Of a DNA stretch of 64,000 bases, positions 45,990 through 55,875 are shown piece by piece; within the stretch, counting starts at the first letter, position 1; every line of letters begins with the position of its first letter. The notes under the pieces were generated by a model. It had not been told where the DNA came from. It did not search any database and was given only the letters and a program-made list of their open reading frames with translations. The stretch spans positions 4,952,197 to 5,016,196 of the forward strand of contig QVOM02000074.1 of assembly GCA_003586115.2 (NCBI GenBank), given 5' to 3'. This DNA is from Salvator merianae (Eukaryota > Chordata > Lepidosauria > Squamata > Teiidae). The position numbers and the translations under genes were made by a program.

Positions 45990-47272
45990 GGGCGCAGTCC
46001 GACTTCTTAAATTTAATCCGTATCAGAAGAGTACGTGGACTGAATTCGTCTTCTGATTGTTCCCACATTTGTATTTTAACACGGACTCAGTTAGGACTTG
46101 CTCATTCTCACACTGATGTTTCCTGTGCTTGGCATGGGGAAACGGTACTTTTTCTGCCTCCACCCCTCGCCAAATTCCCCTCCCAGGGCAGTCAGGGATT
46201 GGCTGCAGTCCCAATGTTCAAATCTTGACTTCACAGGGGCGGGCAAGTCAAGTTCCGCCCTTTTGGGGGGGATTCCTGCCCTTTACAAACACTTCTTTAA
46301 ATTAAAAGAAAAAAGCCTCCTAATCTCCTTGTTAGATTCTAACAAGGGACCAAAGCAAGGTGTGGCGAGAAACTGCTTTGGGAGAGTAGCTGGTTGTTTG
46401 GGTTTTGGTTTTTTTTGCTTTTCCATGCTTTAAAAAGAATAAGAATAACATTTCTCTCATCCCCACAAAAAAAATCTCCCTCAGCTCTCTCTCTGTGTTA
46501 ATGATCCTCTCTACTCCTCCCCCCAAGTTCTTCCTCGGCTGCTGACTTACATGCAGTGTTCTGTGTGTTTGTGTGTGTATGTGAGAGAGAGAGATTGCGT
46601 GTATGTTGCAGGGAGCTGGGGCAGAAGATGGGTCAAGGTAGGTGTGAGATGAGGAGCCTTTTTGCAGGCTTCCCCTTGCTCTCGCTGTCCTGTCAGCTCT
46701 TCAGTCTGCCTAGAGTTCTGTGGACATTCCGACTTGACTACAGCAGTAGCGGCACTTTCCTTCCTTTCTAGGTGTAGTAGTCTAGTTATGCAGACTGCTG
46801 TAGTCAAGTCTGAAAGTCTGCATAATTCTAGGCAGCCTCAGCTGGAGTCTGGGAATGAAAAACTTGCCCTCTGGCTTGTCCCTGTGTGCTCTTGTGTGTC
46901 TGCATGCCTAGAAAGGAGGAAGTACTGTGCTTCCTGCCCATTCAGCCCTGCTGACCGCAGTGCCCACCCACCCCCTGAGCATAACGCCCACAACAAAGTT
47001 GGTCATTGGATGGGAGGAAATGGGGATCCATCCCTCTGGAAGCCCCCCCAAAGTACGATCCCTCCCAAATAGTCTCCTTCTGAGTTCTCACATCGCAAAG
47101 TAAAACGGACTAGCAATCTGGAACGGCTTAAGAACTCATTAAATCTGAATGCAAAGTAGTCCGGATTTCACCAATTTAGTCCAGAAAAGCTACGGAACAG
47201 CAAGATCATGTGGGGCCAGTACGAACTGAAGACGGCTTGTAAACTGATTAAATGCCGTGTCGGAACATGGCC
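45990..47272 (-). mobile_element. Harbinger-like element H1, copy with alternative interior
   Basis: The left end is GGGCGCAGTCCGACTTC, the right end CCGTGTCGGAACATGGCC, and a perfect TTA duplication flanks it (45987-45989 and 47273-47275). Outer blocks match the other H1 copies in reverse orientation. The interior (about 46280-46980) is shared only with 59423-60759 and contains a GTGTGTTTGTGTGTG / GAGAGAGA stretch. A local inverted duplication at 46702-46840 is unique to this copy. Reading frames here are not conserved between copies. Confidence 0.85.
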
Positions 47273-47816
47273 TTATATTCAGCTGTTGCCTTGGTGCTGG
47301 TCTATATTTTTAGTGCATGCTGACTGCACAGTATCCTATGACATATTCATTTTCTTGCTTGCAGAGTCTTGCAGATCCTCAGTCTGAAACACTTTGTTTG
47401 GTTGTTTTGTGGGTCCATCCCCAGGCAGCTTTTTAAAAATTTTAATTGTTTGTTGCTGTTGTTCAAAAATAGGGTTTTTTTGTCTTTTTGTTTGGGGTCT
47501 CCTCTCCTTCCTCCACCAAATGCAGCGTTAATAACTTGCTGATTCCCTCTTCCCATAGAGTTGCCTGAATGCAATTCCCTTTGGGCATGTTTTGCCTTTA
47601 CATTCCCATCAAATGCCTAAACTGAAGGAAGACTTGGAAAAAAGCTTCTTTCCTGCTAATTTGTGTGCTTTTTAGAGCTGCAAATCTCATTAATCTTCAA
47701 ATTACTACTATGTACAGTTACACACAGGTGAATTAGGTTTGCATTCTTTTTAAAAGGCAGGATATCTTCTTTCCATATTATTTTCCCTGTCAAGAGAAAA
47801 ATATTTCCCTATTTTC
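47273..47816. other. Unassigned sequence
   Basis: Nothing beyond T-rich stretches is seen between the two transposons. Confidence 0.4.
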
Positions 47817-48108
47817 AAGAGAAACAGAGGCGTAGTGAGGGGTGGGCGGGGGGGCGCTCCGCCCTGGGCGGCACGTTGTCCGGGGCGGCCGGCCCACGGA
47901 GCCAGGGCCCCGCCCATCGGCGCCCTCGCTCGTCGCCCCGGGCGGCCATGCTCGTTGCCCCGGCCCGCCCGCCCAGCAGTGGCGCCGCGCTCGTCGCCCT
48001 GGCCCGCCCGCCCGGCGGCAGCGGCCACATTCGTCGCCCTGCCTGCCGGCGTGTGTGTGGGCAGAGCCAGTGAGCGTGCATGCGTGCGGGCAGGGCCATC
48101 GAGGCTGC

Positions 48109-48345
48109 CGCCAGGTGGGCCGGGGCGAGGAGCGCGGCTGCCACCGAGTGGGCCAGGGCGAGGAGCGCGGCCCCCGCCGGGCGGGGTGGGGCGAGGAGCG
48201 CGGCTGCCGCCGGGCGGGCCGGGGCGACGCGTGCGGACCCCGCCGGGCAGGGTGGGGCGATGAGCATGGACCCCGCCGGGCAATCTAGGGCGAGGAGCGC
48301 GGACCCCGCCGGGTGGGCCGGGGCGATGAGCAAGGCCACTGGCAG
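48109..48345. repeat. 33-bp GC-rich minisatellite, seven units
   Basis: The marker GGCGA(G/C/T)G recurs at 48124, 48157, 48190, 48223, 48256, 48289 and 48322, exactly 33 bp apart. It is the complement of the array at 2691-2855. Confidence 0.9.
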
Positions 48346-48369
48346 GCGGGGCGACAAACGGGGCATGCG

Positions 48370-48508
48370 CGCTCGCTGGCCCTGCACGCATGCATGCTTG
48401 CTGGCCCTGCCCACACACATGCGTGCTCGCTGGCCCCACCCACACGCATGCATGCTCGCTGCCCCCACCCACACGCATGCGCACTCGCTGGCCCCGCCCC
48501 TAGCCCCA
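48370..48508. repeat. 29-bp minisatellite, about five units
   Basis: The marker GCTGGCC (GCTGCCC once) recurs at 48375, 48400, 48429, 48458 and 48487, with one 25-bp and three 29-bp steps. It is the complement of the array at 2503-2676. Confidence 0.85.
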
Positions 48509-48569
48509 GGCATCAAAGCTGCTAGTAGCCCCAGGCGTCAAAGCTGCTAGCTACGCCAGTGAAGAGAAA

Positions 48570-49515
48570 TCTATGTTAAATGTAGATGATTGCTGTTCGC
48601 ACTGCAGCCAACATCTTGTTGGATATTCGGGCTTTTCTCAAGGGCTGACAGTACAATGCAGGTGTGTGACTGACTGATGGTGCTGTAGGCCTGATCCCCT
48701 GTGATTGGCTGACCAACTTCCCCCAACTTTCCCATCAATCAGTATGCTCAGTCCCGCTCCCTAGCATGAAGGGATTTTTTTGTATTAAATCAGATCCTTG
48801 AATCCTTGCGTATCAGTAAGAATGGAGGGGGACACCAAGTGCAATAGATAAAAGAACTCAAATTTACTAGTACTCAAAATAGAATCTGAGGCAATGGCCA
48901 GCAAATAAAGTGAAGACAAAATTCTCAGAATAAAATAAAAAAAAACAGCAATGAAATCAAAACACCCACTTTTATTTTTTCTGTCTCTTCATAAACACAG
49001 GGACTCCAGTAATTTACTGAAGACTGTGTGTGAACAAGTTACAATGTTTCTAAACCTTCCTTACAGGTTTGGCAGGAAAACAAGAGCAGAAAAATGTGGA
49101 GTCATAATAACCCTATAAGGAAGGCTTAGAAACATTGTAGCTACTTTAGCCTCCAGCAAATTATTCAAGTCTCTTGCTTTCCTTACTTTGAAAAAACCCA
49201 AATACCTGGATACATAGACCTTTGTTTACATGGACCTTTGGATTTTCTTTAAAAAAAAAAAATTAAAATTGCAGTGTGGACAAGGGGTCACTGATGAGAT
49301 ATGTTGCAGTGGCAGAGCTGGTTTGCCCCCTCACCCCCTCTTTTCTGAGGGTAAACACAGGCTGAGTCTGGGGCGGGGGGGAGTATACGTAGGTACATAG
49401 ACAACCCAAAGAAAAATACAGGCAAGGAAAAGCCTTGGAGTGGATGTACCACCAAGAGTAGAAGAGAAGGTTCCAGCTCCATGCGCATGGGAGGGATAAA
49501 TTTCCTTGCTCAACA
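48570..49515. other. Unassigned sequence
   Basis: AT-rich DNA with an A-run at 49251-49261. No supported gene or element boundary. Confidence 0.4.
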
Positions 49516-50040
49516 TTTATTTATTTTATTTATTTATTTGCATTTTTATCCCACCCTATACCTGAAGGTCTCTGGGCAGGTTACAACAATAAAAAACAGA
49601 ATGTAAAATGCACATCATAAAGCAGTACCAGTGCCTGAAAGTGGGGAGGGAAAGCTGTACCTTTAGCCAAAGGCAAGGGTAAATAGGTGCATCTTCACTG
49701 CTCTCCTAAAGTGCATCTTCACTGCTCTCCATAAAGTGAAGAAGTTTGCGTCAAGCTTCCCCCACCATCACTCCCCCTACAGTCCTAGGGGCCACCACTG
49801 AAAACGCCCTGTCCTGGGTGCCCAGCCCTCTAGGTATTGAAGGTGGTGGTACAACCAGGAGAGCCTCATCTGCAGATCTTAAGGCATAGGCAGGTCGATA
49901 TGGGAGAAGACGTTTCTTTAGGTATTTGAAGCCCAAGACTTATAGGTTAAGGTTAACACCTTGAGTTGGACTCAGTAGTGAATAGGCAGCCAGTGCAGCT
50001 CTTTTAAGACCGGCATGATATGCGTCCGGCTAATGGCAGC
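49516..50040 (-). mobile_element. CR1/L2-type LINE 3' end, antisense
   Basis: The minus strand encodes IMPVLKELHWLPIHY (from about 50010), then after a frame break YLKKRLLPYRPAYALRSADE and RAFSVVAP. These are the canonical last motifs of a CR1/L2 ORF2. They are followed by the 3' tail GTAACCTGCCCAGAGACC and AGGGTGGGATAAAAATGC and a (TAAA)n run at 49516-49540. Frameshifts and stops show a dead copy. Confidence 0.75.
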
Positions 50041-51077
50041 CGGACCCTTGCAGAAGGCTTTGCCTTCTACCTCAGAAGACATGAAAAGACTGCAGATTGT
50101 AAACCACATCATGTCAAATATGTGTATCAGAAAACCTCCCTGTTCGCTGCTCTCCAAGCCACTCTTTCTGTGGTATGGAATATCCTCCCTAACACCTGGG
50201 ACAGCTTTGAATTTCATGCGTGAACGTGTGGTCACTCCCTGAAAACCCTGTCCTGCCTGCTGTTTTTACATATGGAAACTTCGGTGAATAGGTTTTGGAT
50301 TAGGAGGAGGAAAGAAGGGAACCAGAAATTAAAGCAAGAGGACAGGATAGAATTTGCGAGCCTCAGAAAGCAGGAATGTAAAGAGAACAGGGCGTGGAGG
50401 CCCATCAGTGACTCTATCCGACACTTGGAGCCAGGTCTGTTTTTTCCCCTTATTTTTCATTTTCCCCTTGTTTTAACATTAATCTCTTGCCTTCTGATGA
50501 TCCACTGAAAACAACCAGGCTTAATTCAAATAGGCATCTTATTCTACCCCTTTACCTCAATTTGCTACAAGATCTTTTTTAAAAAAATGGCTTTGTTTCT
50601 TAAATTTGATTTTAAGTGTTTTTGTAATCTTCGAGAGTGCTCTGAAAACCAAATTAGAAAACCAAAACCATATTTTAAAAAAGGTATGTAGCTGATTGAG
50701 ACAGGGCTGTTCAAATTAAAGAAACAGGCTAACACCCGCTAACACATGCAGTCCCTTCCCGCCCAGCCTGTCTTGGCAGCATCAAATCTTCCTCCCTCCC
50801 CTTCTCCTTCTCCTTACTGGAACGTTGCTTTGTTTTCATTTATATTTCCCCACTCTGTTTGTTGCCAAATGAGCAGCTGCAGCTCTTGAACCTCAGGCCA
50901 CTGTTTGTTCTTCTCTATAGAACTTCACATATGATTTTTTTTGTTCTGGATATAGAGTGCCTCCATATGGTTGGGCTGGATTACCATCTAGTGAGCTAGG
51001 CGTGGATAGTACCATGTTCACACGGGGTGTTCTTTAAAATGCAACAATACAATTCTAGAAAAGCCTACTTGGACTAA
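50041..51077. other. Unassigned sequence
   Basis: No repeat ends or convincing frames are seen. The part at 50040-50240 may be older LINE sequence but could not be aligned to a motif. Confidence 0.35.
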
Positions 51078-51230
51078 GGCCCTTTCTGCACCGGGTCTTA
51101 TTCCGGATTGTATCTCAGAATAGGACCTGCCATCCACACTCTAGGCCTGCCATAGTCCGCACTAGCATGCAGATGGCAGTTCCCTATTTTGGGATATAAT
51201 CCAGAATAAGGTCCAGTGCCACAAGAGTCC
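51078..51230. mobile_element. H4 MITE, degenerate copy
   Basis: GGCCCTTTCTGCACCGGG at the left and TATAATCCAGAATAAGG then CCACAAGAGTCC at the right match 34102-34281 with more substitutions. Left flank is TAA; the right flank has diverged. Confidence 0.7.
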
Positions 51231-51579
51231 ATGCCTAGTTGTTTTCAGTGGAGGTTAATTTTAGGTGTGCACATTTAGGATTCAGTCTTAAATGGATGTT
51301 GCATGAATATGTTACCTTAAAATTGATGGCAATAGGGAAGAATGGTTTCCAAAGTATTTTCACAGACATCAGCAGCAGTACTTGTGTTTAAAGTCTTATC
51401 ACCAGGGAAATTACAGAGCTAGGCTAAAGGGAGATGTTAAACATATATGCCCATTCACAAAAGTGATGCCCTGAGAAATGCAGCAATTGAGGGGCAGGGG
51501 ATCCCTGTCTCTGGCAAGGTTTTATAAACCTTAGGAGTTTGGTTTCTTGAGTTCTGATGTGCTCATTATTCTACATAAT

Positions 51580-52210
51580 GGGCCTTTTCGCACTGAGCTC
51601 GGTAGACCGTTCCCAGTAGTTGGCTTCGAACCGGAGAGGTTGGAGAACGCTCGGTGCCATTCGCACTCCTGGCCAGAGGAACGGACCTGAAGCCGACCAG
51701 CACCGGGAACAGTGCGAATGGCATCGCTAGTTCACTCCTGCACACCGCACCCACTTCGCACCCGCTTCGCACCTTCGTACCCACTTCGTAACCAGGGGCT
51801 CGTTGCGAAGCCGGCTTCGTAACGGCAGCTCGGCTGCCAAGCCCAAAGGGCTATCCCGGGCACGAAGCATTGTACCCGGGTACGAAACCTACGCACCCCG
51901 GGTACGAAGACATCGCACCCGGATGTGTACCCTTTGCACCCGGATGTGAAAACTTCGCACCCCGCATGCGCAGCCGCGCCAGCCACGCCCGACGCCGTTG
52001 CAAACAGTGTGAACGCACCGTGCCCTATCTTCGCTCCATCGCGCAGGTCGGGATGAAGACAAGCTTTTACTTGTCTTGCCTTATCCAGCTTCGGGTTCGA
52101 ATCGGGTACGAAGTGGTTCGGATCAGGTGAGGCTTGTGCCCACGGCGGTGCGAAAGCTCCGTTCTAGCGAGCGGACAAGAACGTTCCACTCGCACAGTGC
52201 GAACAGGCCC
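51580..52210. mobile_element. CpG-rich Harbinger-like MITE, family H5
   Basis: Terminal inverted repeats GGGCCTTTTCGCACTGAG and CAGTGCGAACAGGCCC are flanked by a perfect AAT duplication (51577-51579 and 52211-52213). The interior is dominated by TTCGCACC, TTCGTACC and GGGTACGAA motifs, often as local palindromes (for example GTACCCGGGTAC at 51870-51881). It is a sharp CpG-rich island with no promoter or gene evidence. Confidence 0.85.
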
Positions 52211-52599
52211 AATATATGCTGTGTTGTGGATCATGTTAATAATCTACTTCCGTTTTTCTCAAAACATATTAAGCAGACCGTTCCTATGCTGGAGTGAAGG
52301 GATGGCCTGCCTAAAATTAGTGACTTGAGTTGGCCTCCTAAGTGCTTTCCTGAACTTAGTTCATTGCCCATCCCTGAGGATCAGCTGCCAGTTATGTGTC
52401 TGTTCTTAAAAATCCCACTTATCGAAACGTAAAGTACTTGTGTTAGAAGAGTTCTTGTAACAGTAGGAACCAGGTACATTTTCCTACATCTTTAATAAGG
52501 TAATAAGTACAGTATTTAGTTTTATGGCTTCTTTCATTGTTCTTGCTTTTGATTCAACGGAGTACCTAGCCCTTTCGTTTTGTTTTTTATTGTGTGCTT

Positions 52600-52760
52600 G
52601 TCTGACATCTAGGTATTTGCAAGAGGAACAGTCACAGATAGAGGTAAGCAATCACTATTATGGGAAATCTGGCACTGTTGCTGGGTTTCCCATAATAGTG
52701 ATATTATTAGATATCACCTCCATAACCCAGAATTATATTGGGAATACCACTGTTACATGG
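52600..52760. repeat. Hairpin-bearing repeat, possible H10 relative
   Basis: A perfect 17-bp inverted repeat ATCACTATTATGGGAAA / TTTCCCATAATAGTGAT lies at 52651-52667 and 52686-52702 with an 18-nt loop, followed by GATATCACCTCC. Its position and sequence resemble the hairpin region of H10. Element ends are not visible. Confidence 0.6.
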
Positions 52761-53968
52761 TTTTTAGCTTGTACCTGGAGGCACCCAAAGTTGTGTACAG
52801 TCAGGATTTTTTAAGTACAAACAGGGTAAGTCTTCCATACCTTTAAAATTTATGTAGAACAGGAAATTTCATCAGGTTGGGCTTGTCATATACTGGTTGA
52901 AACTCCTCTTGGAAATCATCATCAGGAGGGGGGTTATGTTTGTTTTGTTTTTGTTTTTTGCTTCTAGTTCCTTTAATATTAAAGGAATATTTTGCTTCTA
53001 GTTTCTCTGTAATATTAAATCTGGAGATCGTAGTTCAGCTGGAACCACTTGTGGTTTCCTCCCTGGGTAAAATGAGTGAAAGCATTCAGTATGATGATGA
53101 CACTTTCCACATAGTATCATATTTATACATACTTTGATAGAGCTCCTCATGTAATTAGTTTCCACACACCCAAGCTCATGATCATATCAGCAAATTTTGG
53201 CATCAGTTATGAACCTCCAGAGATGTCTCAAGTGCTTTTCTGAACCAAGTTCACCTAAGCTTACCCTGAAACATGTGTCTAGACCGTCTTGGCTCTCAGG
53301 GTCCCATATGCTGTGGATGCAAGGTCCATTTCAGAAATGAAGTCTAGAGGACACTGCCTGTTCCCGTTATTTGGCCACTGGAAAGGACTGCTCCACCGGT
53401 GGATATTCCTTGTTTGGCATCTTCTGTATGACAGCAGAAACAGCGCAGCACATGGAGATCACACTTCAGGGATCTCCAATCACTGTGCTCTCAAGTATTC
53501 CAGTGGTGGAGGGCTGCCCGCACACCTGATGCTGCTGCCGACAAAAGCATCAAAGCCAAGGAACTTTTGTTCCCTGGTGCAATGTTTCCATTCGGGCTTT
53601 TTGCAGAGCACAGGAAATGGCCACAAATGGGGAAGTTCTGCACATTGCTCTGCCATTATAGTGCTCTAATAAGTGCTTATGTTTTGGTGAGTGCTCCTAG
53701 GGAATAGCACTGTGCCCATCCTCCACCCTTGGAATACTCTTGCAGTGGAGCATGGGTGCCCACATCCGTGGCCCCTGCACAATCAGGCCAACCCCATGGC
53801 ACCATTTAGTCTCCCTATCTATCTTGTCTAGATTAATCACAGTATCTCTGCAAATTATTTTTATGCAACAATTTGTTCTGCTGCTAGTAATGAGGGAAAA
53901 TGCTTCAGTAATGTTCACAATATGTGTCTCCCTCAATTAAACAATTTTTATCTTATTTATACTTTACC
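52761..53968. other. Unassigned; no gene supported
   Basis: A 126-codon frame at 53289-53669 has no domain I recognise and is probably chance. A TTTTG-rich stretch is at 52940-52970. Confidence 0.35.
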
Positions 53969-54125
53969 CTACTTGATTATTTGTTCAATCCCCGGCCTCT
54001 CCAGGGAAATAGGCAATCACAAACCATTTCTGTATCTCTGCAAAGAAAACTGTGTAGAGGTACCCATGGAGGTGCCCATGCAGTCAACCAGGAGTCAACA
54101 ACGACTTGATGATGCCTAACAACAA
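53969..54125 (+). mobile_element. tRNA-derived squamate SINE (Sauria/Squam type), 3' part
   Basis: GTTCAATCCCCGGCCTCTCC looks like a tRNA-type box B region. It is followed by CAAACCATTTCTGTATCTCT, GCAAAGAAAACTGTG and AGGAGTCAACAACGACTTG then ATGATGCCTAACAACAAGC. This order (control box, middle, BovB-like GTC-n-CGACTTGA tail) is the one I know from Sauria-type SINEs, which are restricted to lizards and snakes. The 5' start with box A is lost or unclear. Confidence 0.7.
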
Positions 54126-54695
54126 GCTTAAGCCTTAAAACCACATGATCAAGATAGAGGGAAGTTAAAGTTTTTTTAAATGGTAAAGCATCTGTGTGAC
54201 ATGAAAATCATCTATGGCTATGTTCAGAGAAGATAACAAATCAAGCATGCGTTTGCTCCCACAATCTCAACAATCAAACAGTGCTGGATGGCTGCTGACC
54301 ATGGTGGATTCTGGGAGCATGGAAAGGCTGGGAGAAGAAGAATGTGGGGAAAAACAGTGCTTTCCCCCACTGTGCTGGTTCAGGCCAGCCTTAGGATGGC
54401 CTACACTGGCACAGCAATGCTCCACAGACTTAAAAGGTCACATAGAACCACTCCAACAACAGGTCATTCAACAGACTGGTGTGTGTGTGCTGTCACTGCA
54501 ATGCCATTTTTCCAGCTTTTCCCATGGCCCAAGTTTACTATTATTCATAGGCAGAACTGAAGACACAAATTCTAAGTGCTGAGGTAGTACAATCCCACAT
54601 GTAGTGACAGCGACAAACTCCTCACCGTACTCTGCTTATAATAATCAGGAAGCTGTTAAGCACGTAATCTCTTAGCTAAATTAACATTTTTGCCT
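54126..54695. other. Unassigned sequence
   Basis: A 122-codon plus-strand frame at 54214-54582 shows no motif. Nothing else is supported. Confidence 0.35.
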
Positions 54696-54698
54696 CAA

Positions 54699-55872
54699 GG
54701 GCTGCGTTCCAGCACAGCATTGAATAAGTTTACTGGCCGTCTTCAGTTCCCACTGGCCTGACATGATCTTGCCATTCTGTAGTTTTTCTGGACTAAATTG
54801 GCGAAATCAGGACTACTTTGTATTTGGATTTAATGAGTTCTCAAGCCATTCCAGATCGCTAGCCCGCTTTACTTTGTGATGTGAGAATGGGGAAGGAGAC
54901 TATTTGGGAGGGACCATACTTTTGGGGGGGCATGCAGAGGGAGGGCTCCCCATGTCCTGCCATCCAATGACAGACTTTGTGGGTGGGCAGGAAGCATAGT
55001 AGTTTCATCTGTCTCCATTATCCCCCCTTCTGTCGCTGCTTGGACAGCTTCACTAAGCTGCGATCCTTTCTCTTTCTTTATCCGTCATTCGACACTGCCA
55101 GGAAGAAATTAAAGGCTTTCTCCACTTCCATCTGGTGATTAAACCAAAAAATAAACTGCGCCTGTTTGGGGTTGCAGTCCTCTTGCCCCAACAAAGAACC
55201 CACTCAAGATCAATTTTGCCATTGGCAGCACACAGCTACACAGTGGGGACACATACTGCTGCGGATGTCTTGGGGTGAGATGTGGCAGAGTCCATTTGCT
55301 GGCCATGAACTGCGCTATCGTGATAATGGAGCCCCCCCCATTCCTTCCCCACATTTCCCCTTTTTCACCGACCTCTCCCTGCTTTTGCGCTACTTTTAAA
55401 TTGCGCAATTGCACAAAAATGCACTTGCAAGGGAGCAGAAATCGCCATCTGCCATTTAAGAAGCTTAATTGTGCAGTACACGTGGTTTTAAAGTTCTGCT
55501 GTGTAGATAGAAGCTGTAGGGGTGAGAAGGAGCAAATGTCGAATGACTAGTAACGCTGCCAAGTGAATCCATGTTCTGAGGCAGCAGCAGGGACATATGG
55601 AGAGTGGAGCTTGACTTTCCCACTCCTGTGACGTCAAGATTTGAACGTTGGGACTGCAGCCAATCACTGACTGCACAGGGAGGAGAATTTGACGAGGGGT
55701 GGAGGCAGAAAAGGTACTGTTTCTCCGTGCCAAGCACGGGAAATATCAGTGTGGGAACGAGCAGGTATGAATTGAGTCCGTGTTGAAATGTAACTGTGGG
55801 AACGATCAGAAGACGAATTCAGTCCTTGTACTCTTCCGATACGGATTAAATTTATGATGTTGGACCGTGGCC
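54699..55872 (+). mobile_element. Harbinger-like element H1, copy without L1
   Basis: The left end is GGGCTGCGTTCCAGCAC, the right end GTTGGACCGTGGC, with CAA flanking both sides (54696-54698 and 55873-55875). The left block matches 28066 and 30558. The right block (CTGTTTGGGGTTGCAGTCC onward) matches 31867-32572 closely. The middle lacks the L1-bearing segment. It encodes no protein. Confidence 0.8.
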
Positions 55873-55875
55873 AAG

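Larger units (their letters stand above)
47825..48561 (-). mobile_element. CpG-rich hAT-like non-autonomous element with two internal minisatellites (copy 2)
   Basis: The ends are CAGAGGCGTAGTGAGG and GCTAGCTACGCCAGTG. A perfect 8-bp duplication AAGAGAAA flanks it (47817-47824 and 48562-48569). It is the reverse of 2437-3144 and keeps the same order: outer GC-rich part, 33-bp array, 29-bp array, then GCCCCTAGCCCC and the TAGC-containing terminus. The copy numbers of the arrays differ from copy 1. Frames of up to 244 codons on both strands are composition artefacts. Confidence 0.85.

Noticed and set aside
47750..48550. Frames of 244, 233 and 156 codons
   Set aside because: Same repeat artefact in the second CpG-rich hAT-like copy. 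The peptides are repeats of the minisatellite unit.
53289..53669. 126-codon frame
   Set aside because: No motif or family resemblance, and no codon bias visible by eye.
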